Below are positions 9,480 to 17,550 of a DNA stretch of 64,000 nt, piece by piece. Position numbers and translations under genes: made by a program. The notes under the pieces are model-generated. The model was not told where the DNA came from. It was given only the letters and a program-made list of their open reading frames with translations, and did no database searches. Source of the DNA: CBDFNN01 sp965250215 (GTDB lineage Bacteria; Bacteroidota; Rhodothermia; Rhodothermales; DATKEJ01); contig CBDFNN010000004.1 of assembly GCA_965250215.1 (NCBI GenBank), forward strand, positions 3,224,001-3,288,000, read 5' to 3'. Position 1 is the first letter of the stretch. The number at the start of each line of letters is the position of its first letter.

Positions 9480-9953
9480 ATGTTGAATTTCTTCCTAAAT
9501 AAAGGCGGAGCCGGTCGGACAATTACTCGAAAGGAAACGGCAGAAACCCTGAGCCCTCTAATGTCAAGGCACATCGAGCTCATGCATACCTACAATTATG
9601 CAATTCAACAGGCACCCTGGCCAGATTTCAGCGAAGCTCTAAGCGTTTTTCAAAAGAAAAGCCGGACTGATATTTCTAAACTTAGCGAGATTATTTTGAC
9701 TTGTGGCGGGACCCCTCCCTCAGGTACAAATTATGAGGCCGAGGACTTTAGTCTACCAAATAATCAGCGGGAATTCGTCCAAACGCTGAACGATCTCGAG
9801 AAATCCTATGGTAAAGCTGTCGATGAAGAACGCAACTCAAGGAAGCATCGTCTTCACTCTCTGGCGGTTTTGGACAACATCAAGAGAAATAGCGATGAGC
9901 GATGCCTCTTGCTCTCAAAACTCGGACAAAAGGTCGGCGTACCTGTCATGTAG
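9480..9953 (+). CDS. Small helical protein, ferritin-like/DUF2383-like, embedded in the trp cluster
   Basis: 157 residues, predicted mostly helical, with no signal peptide. The arrangement of helices with SRHIELMHTYNYAI near residue 30, a second helix ending LTCGGTPPSGTN, and two later charged helices resembles the four-helix bundles of the DUF2383/PA2169 group. I cannot see a full set of metal ligands, so iron binding is not claimed. It lies 122 bases after trpE and 42 bases before trpS, on the same strand, so cotranscription is likely. No tryptophan-related role is known to me. The ATG at 9480 is the only sensible start. Confidence 0.5.
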   Translation: MLNFFLNKGGAGRTITRKETAETLSPLMSRHIELMHTYNYAIQQAPWPDFSEALSVFQKKSRTDISKLSEIILTCGGTPPSGTNYEAEDFSLPNNQREFVQTLNDLEKSYGKAVDEERNSRKHRLHSLAVLDNIKRNSDERCLLLSKLGQKVGVPVM

Positions 9954-9995
9954 TTTGAATCCTCAACGATTCAACTCCCCAATTTCCTATTAGCT

Positions 9996-11003
9996 ATGAA
10001 CAGCCTTTCACAAGAAAGCAAGATCATTGTATCTGGCATTCAACCCTCGGGCACACTTCACATCGGTAACTATTTCGGTGCGATGCGACAACATATCAAT
10101 CTTCATGATAGGCACGAATCCTACTATTTTATCGTCAACTATCACACGCTTACAACACTACACGATGGTGAGCGACTTAAGAAACTGACCTTAGACGTGG
10201 CTTTGGATTATCTCGCCTTGGGATTCAATCCAGAAAAATCGGCACTTTTTACTCAAAGCGATATTCCTGAAGTGACTGAACTCGCATGGATTTTTTCATG
10301 TTTAACACCAGTTTCCCAGCTCGAAAAAGGCGTCTCTTACAAAGACAAAGTTGCAAACGGCCTAACCGCCAATGCCGGCCTTTTCAACTACCCCGTATTG
10401 CAGGCTGCAGACATCCTAATTTACGGAGGTACGGTCGTTCCTGTTGGAGCTGACCAAAAGCAGAATATTGAGATATGCCGTGACCTGGCTGGTAAATTCA
10501 ATCGAACCTTCTGCGAAGACGATCCCGTCTTTCCTATTCCTGAACCAATGATCATGGAAGAGGTGGCGGTAGTGCCAGGAGTGGATGGTAGGAAAATGTC
10601 CAAATCATACGACAACACAATCGGCATCTTCGATGAGGGCAAAACCCTTAAGAAAAGGGTAATGGGCATCGTTACAGACTCACTAGGACTCGACCAGCCA
10701 AAAGACCCAGATTCGGACAATGTTTTCGCCTTGATAAAGCTTTTTGCCACATCAGAAAAGCTAGATGAGATATCTGCAAGCTATAGAGCGGGTGGTTACG
10801 GTTATGGACACGCCAAAAAGGAGCTGCTCGGAATGATCGAGGAATATTTTGCCCCGGCTAGAGAAAAACGACGAGAGCTAGAGAAAGATATGGACTTCGT
10901 AAAAGACGTTCTTAAAGACGGAAGCATGAAGGCGAAAATTCGGGTAAAAGAACATATGGATCGCGTAAGGGAGAAGACGGGACTTTTGAGATTCGGTGCC
11001 TAA
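9996..11003 (+). CDS. trpS: Tryptophan-tRNA ligase
   Basis: Class I aminoacyl-tRNA synthetase charging tRNA-Trp. The HIGN signature is at residues 22-25 (PSGTLHIGNYFGA) and KMSKS at 200-204, with GADQKQNIEICRD between them. The 335-residue length is normal for the bacterial enzyme. Placement inside the tryptophan biosynthetic cluster, directly before trpG, ties supply and charging of tryptophan to one transcript. The stop codon is separated from the TrpG ATG by a single base. Confidence 0.95.
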   Translation: MNSLSQESKIIVSGIQPSGTLHIGNYFGAMRQHINLHDRHESYYFIVNYHTLTTLHDGERLKKLTLDVALDYLALGFNPEKSALFTQSDIPEVTELAWIFSCLTPVSQLEKGVSYKDKVANGLTANAGLFNYPVLQAADILIYGGTVVPVGADQKQNIEICRDLAGKFNRTFCEDDPVFPIPEPMIMEEVAVVPGVDGRKMSKSYDNTIGIFDEGKTLKKRVMGIVTDSLGLDQPKDPDSDNVFALIKLFATSEKLDEISASYRAGGYGYGHAKKELLGMIEEYFAPAREKRRELEKDMDFVKDVLKDGSMKAKIRVKEHMDRVREKTGLLRFGA

Positions 11004-11004
11004 C

Positions 11005-11574
11005 ATGGTCCTAGTAATAGACAACTACGATTCTTTTACTTATAACCTCGTGCAGTTGGTCGGGAGAATCACACCTGACTGCAGGGTTTTTCGAAATGAC
11101 AAAATCACTCTCGAAGAAATTGGCGATCTGGCTCCGAGAAGAATTCTAATTTCACCGGGTCCGGGTTGGCCGAAAGACGCAGGAATCACGAAAAGTGTCA
11201 TTGAAAAATTCGGCCCTAGTGTTCCAATCTTCGGAGTCTGTCTCGGGCATCAAGCAATGGCAGAAGTCTATGGATCTGAATTGATGCATGCTCCTGAACT
11301 ATTGCATGGAAAGACGAGCTTGATTTCCCACGACGGAAAGGGTGTGTTTAAAAACCTACCGCAAAATTTTGAGGCCACACGCTATCATTCAATCGCTGTC
11401 AATGAAAAAACAGTTGGAAGTGATTTAGAGATCACGGCTCATTCGGACGACGGTATCATTCAAGGCCTTCGGCATAAGCAATTTCCTGTCGAAGGAGTTC
11501 AGTTTCACCCAGAGAGCATACTAACAAAGACTGGCTATCAGATAATCAAGAATTGGATCGATGACGATGAATGA
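11005..11574 (+). CDS. trpG: Anthranilate synthase component II (glutamine amidotransferase)
   Basis: Supplies ammonia from glutamine to TrpE. Triad residues are Cys79 in FGVCLGHQAMAE, and His168 and Glu170 in GVQFHPES. The start at ATG 11005 gives MVLVIDNYDSFTYN, which is exactly where family members begin; a GTG at 10996 in the same frame would add three residues and overlap trpS, and is less likely. A stand-alone 189-residue subunit, separate from trpE and from trpD. It overlaps trpD by several bases. No pabA-specific neighbour is present, so the trp assignment follows from context. Confidence 0.94.
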   Translation: MVLVIDNYDSFTYNLVQLVGRITPDCRVFRNDKITLEEIGDLAPRRILISPGPGWPKDAGITKSVIEKFGPSVPIFGVCLGHQAMAEVYGSELMHAPELLHGKTSLISHDGKGVFKNLPQNFEATRYHSIAVNEKTVGSDLEITAHSDDGIIQGLRHKQFPVEGVQFHPESILTKTGYQIIKNWIDDDE

Positions 11575-12610
11575 TTCTCCTTCTCTACTACCCTATCTGA
11601 AGAAACTGAGCATAGGAGAAAGTCTTTCTGAACAGGAGGCTTTTGAGGCTCAAAATGTAATCATGGAAGGCCATGCTTCACCTGAACAAACGGCCGGTTT
11701 TCTTTTAGGTCTAAGATCTCGAGGCGAGACCATTGATGAGTTGACAGGCTTTACCCGATCAATGAGAGATCATGCCGTGAAGGTTGAGTGTAACGACCCA
11801 ATGGCTGTTGACATAGTCGGAACGGGTGGCGACGGCTTACACACCTTCAACATCTCAACAACCTCAGCCTTCGTCTGCGCCGGTGCAGGCGTGACTGTTG
11901 CAAAACATGGAAATAGAGCCATAACATCAAAGGCAGGATCTGCAGATGTTCTCCGCGCCCTGGGTGTTGAAATCGAGTTAAAGAAAGAAGGAGTTGAGTA
12001 TTGTTTGGAACATGCCGGAATTGCCTTTCTATTTGCGCCATTTTTTCATCCTGCGATGAAGCATGTAATGCCAGTCCGCAGGGCAATGGGAGTCAGAACC
12101 TATTTCAATATCCTCGGACCACTGTGCAACCCAGCCGGTGTTAAAAGGCTGGCCATTGGCGCTTTCGATCTCGAAGTAGCGCAGAATATGGCTGACATTC
12201 TTGACAGGCTCGGTGCAGAGAGAATCATTGCTCTTCACGCAGAGAATGGAATGGACGAAATGTCGATCTCTGGTCCTACTCATGCATTCGTCAAGCATTC
12301 TCGAGAAGACATTATTCAGACAGGCCTGATGGATCCAACTTCCTTTGGATTTCAGCTGTCAGAATTATCTGAATTGATTGGTGGCGACGCCGATCAAAAC
12401 GCAAGCTACTCAAGAGCTGTTTTAGCTGGCAGTTCAGGACCGAAAACTGACGTTGTGATCCTAAATGCTGGCCTAGCCATTTATGCGTCGGGAAAAGTAG
12501 ATAGCGTTGAAGAGGGTTTTAAAGCAGCGAAAGAAAGCATAGAGTCTGGTTCCGCCGCTCAAAAACTGGCTGATCTAGTGGAGCATTCAAACAAGGCGCC
12601 AAAATCGTGA
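11561..12610 (+). CDS. trpD: Anthranilate phosphoribosyltransferase
   Basis: Transfers the phosphoribosyl group of PRPP to anthranilate. The PRPP/Mg loop DIVGTGGDGLHTFNIST lies at residues 84-100, followed by AKHGNRAITSKAGSADVL and the anthranilate-site segment GVRTYFNILGPLCNP. 349 residues, full length. It overlaps the end of trpG (the first ATG at 11561, a second at 11567, both before the trpG stop), and its own stop overlaps the trpC start as GTGA. Confidence 0.95.
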   Translation: MTMNDSPSLLPYLKKLSIGESLSEQEAFEAQNVIMEGHASPEQTAGFLLGLRSRGETIDELTGFTRSMRDHAVKVECNDPMAVDIVGTGGDGLHTFNISTTSAFVCAGAGVTVAKHGNRAITSKAGSADVLRALGVEIELKKEGVEYCLEHAGIAFLFAPFFHPAMKHVMPVRRAMGVRTYFNILGPLCNPAGVKRLAIGAFDLEVAQNMADILDRLGAERIIALHAENGMDEMSISGPTHAFVKHSREDIIQTGLMDPTSFGFQLSELSELIGGDADQNASYSRAVLAGSSGPKTDVVILNAGLAIYASGKVDSVEEGFKAAKESIESGSAAQKLADLVEHSNKAPKS

Positions 12611-13395
12611 CCATTCTCGATCGAATAATGGAAGACACGAGGCAACTGGTCTCCCAGAGCAAAAGAAAGGTCGAAATTGAGTGGCTTCGTGATCAGGCGC
12701 TCTTCTTTAATCAAAGGAAATCGCTAAAGCGAGCCTTGAAAAAGGATGGGCTGTCCATCATTGCAGAGTTGAAGAAAGCTTCACCATCGAAGGGGCTCAT
12801 CCGAGAGGACTTTGATATTCCTTATCTAGCAGAATCCTATTCCGAGGGTGGAGCAAGCGCGCTCTCAGTCCTGACGGAGCCCTTGCACTTTCAAGGCTCT
12901 CTGGACTACCTGAAGCAGGCTCGAGCTTCAGTATCTCTGCCTTTACTTCGAAAAGACTTTATCTGCGATTCGTATCAATTGACAGAAGCCAAGGCCTATG
13001 GCGCAGATGCCGTTCTCTTAATTGCTGCCGCAATCGATCCCTTTCTCCTACAAGATCTTCACCACGAGGCGGAGGATATCGGTATTGAATGTCTCGTAGA
13101 AATTTATGACGAGAACGAACTTGCCAGTCTAAATCTTGATCACATTAAAATTCTTGGAGTCAACAATAGAGATCTCAACACTTTCGAAGTTGACAAGACA
13201 CACTCCATAAGAGTGTTGGAGGATCTAGATCCAAATTTGGCCAAGGTCTCCGAAAGCGGAATCGAAAATGCAGAAGACCTTCGTCGGCTTATTGAACATT
13301 CGATTGACGCAGCTTTGATAGGAGAAACCTTCATGCGCCAACCCGATCCCGGGGAGCATCTCAAGAATTTACTCGTAGACTCGGACCCAACATAA
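12607..13395 (+). CDS. trpC: Indole-3-glycerol phosphate synthase
   Basis: Ring closure of CdRP to indole-3-glycerol phosphate in a TIM barrel. The signature IIAELKKASPSKGLIRED is at residues 51-68, with catalytic lysine positions in LRKDFICDSYQ and the terminal phosphate region KVSESGIENAEDL and ALIGETFM. GTG start within a 4-base GTGA overlap with trpD. Stand-alone enzyme, not fused to TrpF as in enterobacteria. 262 residues. Confidence 0.95.
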   Translation: MTILDRIMEDTRQLVSQSKRKVEIEWLRDQALFFNQRKSLKRALKKDGLSIIAELKKASPSKGLIREDFDIPYLAESYSEGGASALSVLTEPLHFQGSLDYLKQARASVSLPLLRKDFICDSYQLTEAKAYGADAVLLIAAAIDPFLLQDLHHEAEDIGIECLVEIYDENELASLNLDHIKILGVNNRDLNTFEVDKTHSIRVLEDLDPNLAKVSESGIENAEDLRRLIEHSIDAALIGETFMRQPDPGEHLKNLLVDSDPT

Positions 13396-13407
13396 CATCC
13401 CGATAGT

Positions 13408-14043
13408 TTGACTCCTCTCCTCAAAATATGTGGTATCACCAATCTTGAAGATGCGCGCTTCGCATCCGGCGCAGGTGCAGACATGTTGGGCTTTATTCTC
13501 CATTCGGAAAGTCCTAGAAATGTCGTACCGAAAATGGCCAAAGACATTGTGGAATGGCTACACGGCGCTATCTATGTCGGTGTTTTTGTCGATACCGAAA
13601 CTGAGCTCATCAACGACATGGTCGACATGATCGGTTTCGAAATGGTACAACTCCACGGATCGGAAAGCCCCTGGGAATGCAGTCAAGTTATCGTACCTGT
13701 TATTAAGGCCATCGGAGTATCCGAAGATTCAGATTTAAAATCTCTCGAGTCTGAAATAGAGCCCTTTCTACCCTTCGTCAAGTACATCCTTTTGGATACC
13801 AAAATAGCAGGTAGATCAGGTGGAACCGGTCAAGTCTTCGATTGGACCATTGCTAAGGAGCTAGCCAAAAGCTATCCGATCATTTTGGCCGGTGGATTAA
13901 ACCCCGATAACATCAAAGATGCCATCGAATTGGTCTCTCCGCTTGGAGTGGATGTTTCAAGTGGTCTAGAAGAAAGGCCGGGTAAGAAAGACCTAGAAAA
14001 AATCGAAGGGCTATTTGAAAATTTTCCCAAGCAGGAAGCATGA
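13408..14043 (+). CDS. trpF: Phosphoribosylanthranilate isomerase
   Basis: Amadori rearrangement of PRA to CdRP. The start KICGITNLEDA (catalytic Cys8) is canonical, followed by GFILHSESPRNV, GVFVDTE, VQLHGSE, the catalytic Asp in YILLDTKIAGRSGGTG, and ILAGGLNPDN. The start is TTG at 13408, 12 bases after trpC; no ATG or GTG is available at the right place. The stop overlaps the trpB start as ATGA. 211 residues. Confidence 0.94.
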   Translation: MTPLLKICGITNLEDARFASGAGADMLGFILHSESPRNVVPKMAKDIVEWLHGAIYVGVFVDTETELINDMVDMIGFEMVQLHGSESPWECSQVIVPVIKAIGVSEDSDLKSLESEIEPFLPFVKYILLDTKIAGRSGGTGQVFDWTIAKELAKSYPIILAGGLNPDNIKDAIELVSPLGVDVSSGLEERPGKKDLEKIEGLFENFPKQEA

Positions 14044-15251
14044 GCACTGAAACGACAACTGAAACATCAGGCTATACGCAACCAGATTCGAGAGGCTATT
14101 TTGGGGACTTCGGAGGAGCCTACATTCCAGAAATACTCATACCAGCTGTCAAAGAGCTGGAGGAGGTTTACCAAAATGCTAGAAAAGACGCTTCCTTTCT
14201 GAAGAAATTCCATGATCTTCTCCACGATTATGCGGGCAGACCAACGGCCCTCACATTCGCGAACAGACTAACGGAAACGATCGGTGGAGCAAAAATCTAT
14301 CTCAAAAGAGAGGACTTGTGTCACACTGGTGCGCATAAGATTAACAACACTCTTGGTCAGGTACTTTTGGCTAAGAAGATGGGCAAGTCTCGAATCATAG
14401 CCGAGACAGGAGCCGGTCAACACGGTGTAGCTACAGCAACCGTCTGTGCAAAATTTGGCCTAAAGTGCTTCGTCTACATGGGTGCGGAAGATGTCGAAAG
14501 GCAGTATCTAAATGTCCAAAGGATGCGCTTGCTTGGCGCCGAAGTGGTCCCCGTTACTAGTGGAAGTCAGACACTCAAGGATGCAACGAATGAAGCAATT
14601 CGCGACTGGGTTACTAATGTCAACGACACCTTCTACATCATTGGATCAGTTGTTGGCCCTCACCCCTACCCGATGATGGTCAGAGATTTTCATCGCGTCA
14701 TTGGTCTGGAAACGAGACGCCAGCTGAAGGAAAAGGAAGGTAGAGAACTGCCAGATGCCATAGTTGCTTGCGTTGGCGGGGGCTCGAATGCAATCGGTAT
14801 GTTTCACCCTTTCATCGACGACAAGAGCGTGAATATTTACGGAGTTGAGGCAGCCGGAGAGGGTCTGGATGGCCGACATGCAGCCACTTTGTCACTCGGA
14901 AAACCAGGCGTATTGCATGGTGCCCTAAGCTACCTTCTTCAAGATGAAGAGGGCCAAATCGAATTAGCGCATTCCATTTCTGCCGGATTGGACTATCCAG
15001 GAGTTGGCCCAGAGCACTCTCATTTAAAGAAGTCCGGACGAGTTAGTTACCATTCTATTACGGATGACGAAGCAATGAATGGCGTGAAGATGCTTAGCAA
15101 AATTGAGGGAATTATCCCCGCTCTGGAAACGGCACACGCCATAGCATTCGCGATCAAGCTCGCCAGAGATATGCGAAAGGAGGAGATTCTCATAATCAAC
15201 TGCTCTGGTCGTGGCGACAAAGATATGACCACCATCGCAAACTATAAATAA
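14040..15251 (+). CDS. trpB: Tryptophan synthase beta chain
   Basis: PLP enzyme that condenses indole with serine. The PLP lysine is K100 in LCHTGAHKINN; other landmarks are GAGQHGVATATVCA, the phosphate loop VGGGSNAIGMF, and NCSGRGDKD near the C-terminus. 403 residues, TrpB1 type as expected when trpA is adjacent. ATGA overlap with trpF and 5 bases to trpA, so TrpA and TrpB are made together for the alpha2beta2 complex. Confidence 0.96.
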   Translation: MSTETTTETSGYTQPDSRGYFGDFGGAYIPEILIPAVKELEEVYQNARKDASFLKKFHDLLHDYAGRPTALTFANRLTETIGGAKIYLKREDLCHTGAHKINNTLGQVLLAKKMGKSRIIAETGAGQHGVATATVCAKFGLKCFVYMGAEDVERQYLNVQRMRLLGAEVVPVTSGSQTLKDATNEAIRDWVTNVNDTFYIIGSVVGPHPYPMMVRDFHRVIGLETRRQLKEKEGRELPDAIVACVGGGSNAIGMFHPFIDDKSVNIYGVEAAGEGLDGRHAATLSLGKPGVLHGALSYLLQDEEGQIELAHSISAGLDYPGVGPEHSHLKKSGRVSYHSITDDEAMNGVKMLSKIEGIIPALETAHAIAFAIKLARDMRKEEILIINCSGRGDKDMTTIANYK

Positions 15252-15256
15252 CAAGA

Positions 15257-16078
15257 ATGTCTGCACTGAGAACCGCGATTGACGCGGAGATAGAAGAAGG
15301 CCGAAAAGCCATGGGTATTTTTGTGACAAGTGGGTTTCCTGAGAAGGAATCCACGTTGGATATACTTCTAACAATCGCACAAAATGGGGCAGACTTTGTC
15401 GAATTGGGAATGCCATTTAGTGATCCTTTGGCGGAAGGCACTCCCATCCAAAAATCATCTGAGAGAGCTCTCAGCAACGGCATCAAAATGGCGGAGACCC
15501 TCGAGTTCGCGAGGGGATTTTCTAAGGCCAGCAACGTCCCCCTTCTTCTCATGGGCTACGTCAACCCCTTGATGCGATTCGGTTTGAGCAACTTTTGCGA
15601 AGCGGCAAGGTCGTCTGGAGTGAAGGGGCTTATCATCCCCGATCTCCCACCAGAAGAATCTCAGGAATTGGCACAACTTTGCAAATTGAATGAACTGGAC
15701 TTAATCCATCTTATCGCTCCAAACACGTCGGACGAGAGGATCAAAAACATAGACCTCGTTTCTTCAGGTTTTGTTTACGCTGTCTCTATCACGGGTCTAA
15801 CGGGAAGCGCCTTAAACTCAAGCAGCAAAATTGCTGATTATCTGAAGGCCTCTAAATTGAAAGTCACGAAGAACAGACTACTCGTTGGCTTTGGTATCAA
15901 TAGCCATGAGTGGGCCATGAGTATTAGCGAACCAGTTGATGGCTTCATCGTGGGTTCTGCCGTCATTCAAAAGTTGGAAAGTCTCTGGGACGATGCCTCA
16001 CTTGCACATGAAGAAAAACTCAAAGAACTAGGATCCTTTATCAAAGACCTCAAACACGGTCGGCCACATGAAAGCTAG
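15257..16078 (+). CDS. trpA: Tryptophan synthase alpha chain (catalytic Asp60 position is Glu)
   Basis: Cleaves indole-3-glycerol phosphate to indole and channels it to TrpB. Conserved parts: VELGMPFSDPLAEG at 48-61, MGYVNPLMRFG, IIPDLPPEE, YAVSITGLTG, and GFIVGSAVI. The first catalytic acid is Glu49, in the usual place. The second, Asp60 in the well-studied Salmonella enzyme (in PLADG), is Glu here (PLAEG, codon GAA), and the following residues read GTPIQ instead of the usual GPTIQ/GPVIQ. 273 residues, otherwise typical. Overlaps the DUF4837 gene by 11 bases. Confidence 0.93.
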   Translation: MSALRTAIDAEIEEGRKAMGIFVTSGFPEKESTLDILLTIAQNGADFVELGMPFSDPLAEGTPIQKSSERALSNGIKMAETLEFARGFSKASNVPLLLMGYVNPLMRFGLSNFCEAARSSGVKGLIIPDLPPEESQELAQLCKLNELDLIHLIAPNTSDERIKNIDLVSSGFVYAVSITGLTGSALNSSSKIADYLKASKLKVTKNRLLVGFGINSHEWAMSISEPVDGFIVGSAVIQKLESLWDDASLAHEEKLKELGSFIKDLKHGRPHES

Positions 16079-17180
16079 AAAATACTCACTCCTCCTATTT
16101 ATTTGTGTTGGCCTAGTTAGCGCTTGCGGAGACCAGGGTGATACAAGACTAAGCGCCCTCGGAAGCGAGGGAGAAATAACTGTAATCGCCGATTCCCTGA
16201 CTTGGGCTGGTCCAGTTGGAGATGCCATTCGAGACGAACTCGGCACCGACATACTTACCCTACCAAACAACGAAGCTCATTTTGATCTTTTCCGCGTCGA
16301 CATTGATGGCCCGGCCGTTATTACCAACGCAATCAAAAAGAGAAAGTACATTTTGATCGCGGCAAGCTTGGACGAGAACAGCGCGGAAGGAAGACTGATG
16401 CGCGCTAGCCTTGACTCCGCATCTACAGAAGTCGTTAGACAACAAAGAGCTGTAGTTGTACAGCAACCAAATCTCTGGTTCAGAAATCAGATGGTCGTCT
16501 ATGCAACAGCGGCGACACCGAATCTACTTGCACAAGAGATTGCAAAAGAAGGGGAAAACCTCCGTTACATCTATAATAAACTTAGTCGCGATATCACGAT
16601 AACCGACATATTCAGACGCGCAAGACAGACTGAGAAAGAAGCCAAAATGCTGGAGAAGCATGATTTTGCCATCAACATCCAGCACGATTTTGTCGCCCCC
16701 ATGGATACCACGGATTTTGTTTGGTACCGACGGGTTCTAGGTGACTCCAACTGGCGTAGCCTCTTCGTTCACTATATAGAGGACGCCGATCCTAGTCTAC
16801 TGGAAACGGAATGGATACACAGTGTGCGGGATTCTCTAACTCAACTGTATGTCAGAGGTACATTGGACGGCTGGCTCGAAATTGATAAACGTCGCCCATT
16901 GATTACAGAGAATATTAATTTTCTTGATCGTTACGGTTTCGAGACACGTGGTCTCTGGCACATGGTCGGGATTCATCCAGATTCAGGACGAAAAATCGCT
17001 ATGGGTGGAGGTGGTCCATTTGTCACCTATACCTTCTATGACGAGAAGCAACAACGCATATATATGATAGATGGCATGGTCTTCTCCCCTAAGAACGACA
17101 AGCGAGAATTCCTCCGACATATGGAGGCCGCGGCATACACATTCCGACCAAAAGACCTAGAGCAAGACCTCATTCAATGA
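16068..17180 (+). CDS. DUF4837 family lipoprotein
   Basis: 370-residue predicted lipoprotein: a basic start, a hydrophobic stretch and the lipobox LVSAC with Cys20. The body matches the layout of DUF4837 proteins known mainly from Bacteroidota: an early GSEGEITVIADS segment, a long helical/beta region, and a C-terminal segment with RRPLITENINF and RGLWHMVG followed by GGGGPFVTYTFYDEKQQRIYMIDG. Function unknown to me. The start overlaps the end of trpA by 11 bases and its stop overlaps the next gene as ATGA, so it is translated from the trp transcript even though it is an envelope protein. Confidence 0.8.
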   Translation: MKARKYSLLLFICVGLVSACGDQGDTRLSALGSEGEITVIADSLTWAGPVGDAIRDELGTDILTLPNNEAHFDLFRVDIDGPAVITNAIKKRKYILIAASLDENSAEGRLMRASLDSASTEVVRQQRAVVVQQPNLWFRNQMVVYATAATPNLLAQEIAKEGENLRYIYNKLSRDITITDIFRRARQTEKEAKMLEKHDFAINIQHDFVAPMDTTDFVWYRRVLGDSNWRSLFVHYIEDADPSLLETEWIHSVRDSLTQLYVRGTLDGWLEIDKRRPLITENINFLDRYGFETRGLWHMVGIHPDSGRKIAMGGGGPFVTYTFYDEKQQRIYMIDGMVFSPKNDKREFLRHMEAAAYTFRPKDLEQDLIQ

Positions 17181-17515
17181 GACTCCAAGCTTGGCATATA
17201 GTCCTCGCTACTTTTTGTGTTTTACTCGTTTCCTGTGGGAGTAAGGATTCAAGTGCTGGAATGAATCTTGAGAAGGAGAAAATGCAATCCATATTGCTTG
17301 ACCTCCATAGAATTCGTTTCAGCAAAGAAAAAAGTTCGGATTGGAGAATGCAGATTTTCGAAAAGCACGAAGCTGATTCAGCCCGCTTTCACGAGACTCT
17401 ACGATACTTTGCCGAGTACCCCGACAGTGCCCAAGTCGTCTATGACTATGTTCAGGACAAACTATCTGAGGAAAGAGAAGATCTCCTTGCGGATGAGAGA
17501 TCCAAGTACAACTAA
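17177..17515 (+). CDS. DUF4296-type small lipoprotein
   Basis: 112 residues with a lipoprotein signal ending LLVSC (Cys20). The mature part has the DUF4296 pattern of Bacteroidota: MQSILLDLHRIRF, then IFEKHEADSARFHETLRYF, AEYPDSAQVVYDYV and a charged C-terminal helix. Function unknown. It overlaps the DUF4837 stop by 4 bases (ATGA) and is the last gene of the trp-headed plus-strand operon. It converges on lepB with only 35 bases between and no clear terminator. Confidence 0.7.
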   Translation: MRLQAWHIVLATFCVLLVSCGSKDSSAGMNLEKEKMQSILLDLHRIRFSKEKSSDWRMQIFEKHEADSARFHETLRYFAEYPDSAQVVYDYVQDKLSEEREDLLADERSKYN

Positions 17516-17550
17516 GAATTAGTTCAACGAGACTTTATTCCCTTCTCCTA

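Noticed and set aside
17516..17550. Possible shared terminator between the DUF4296 gene and lepB
   Set aside because: No stem with a T-run could be seen in the 35-base gap.
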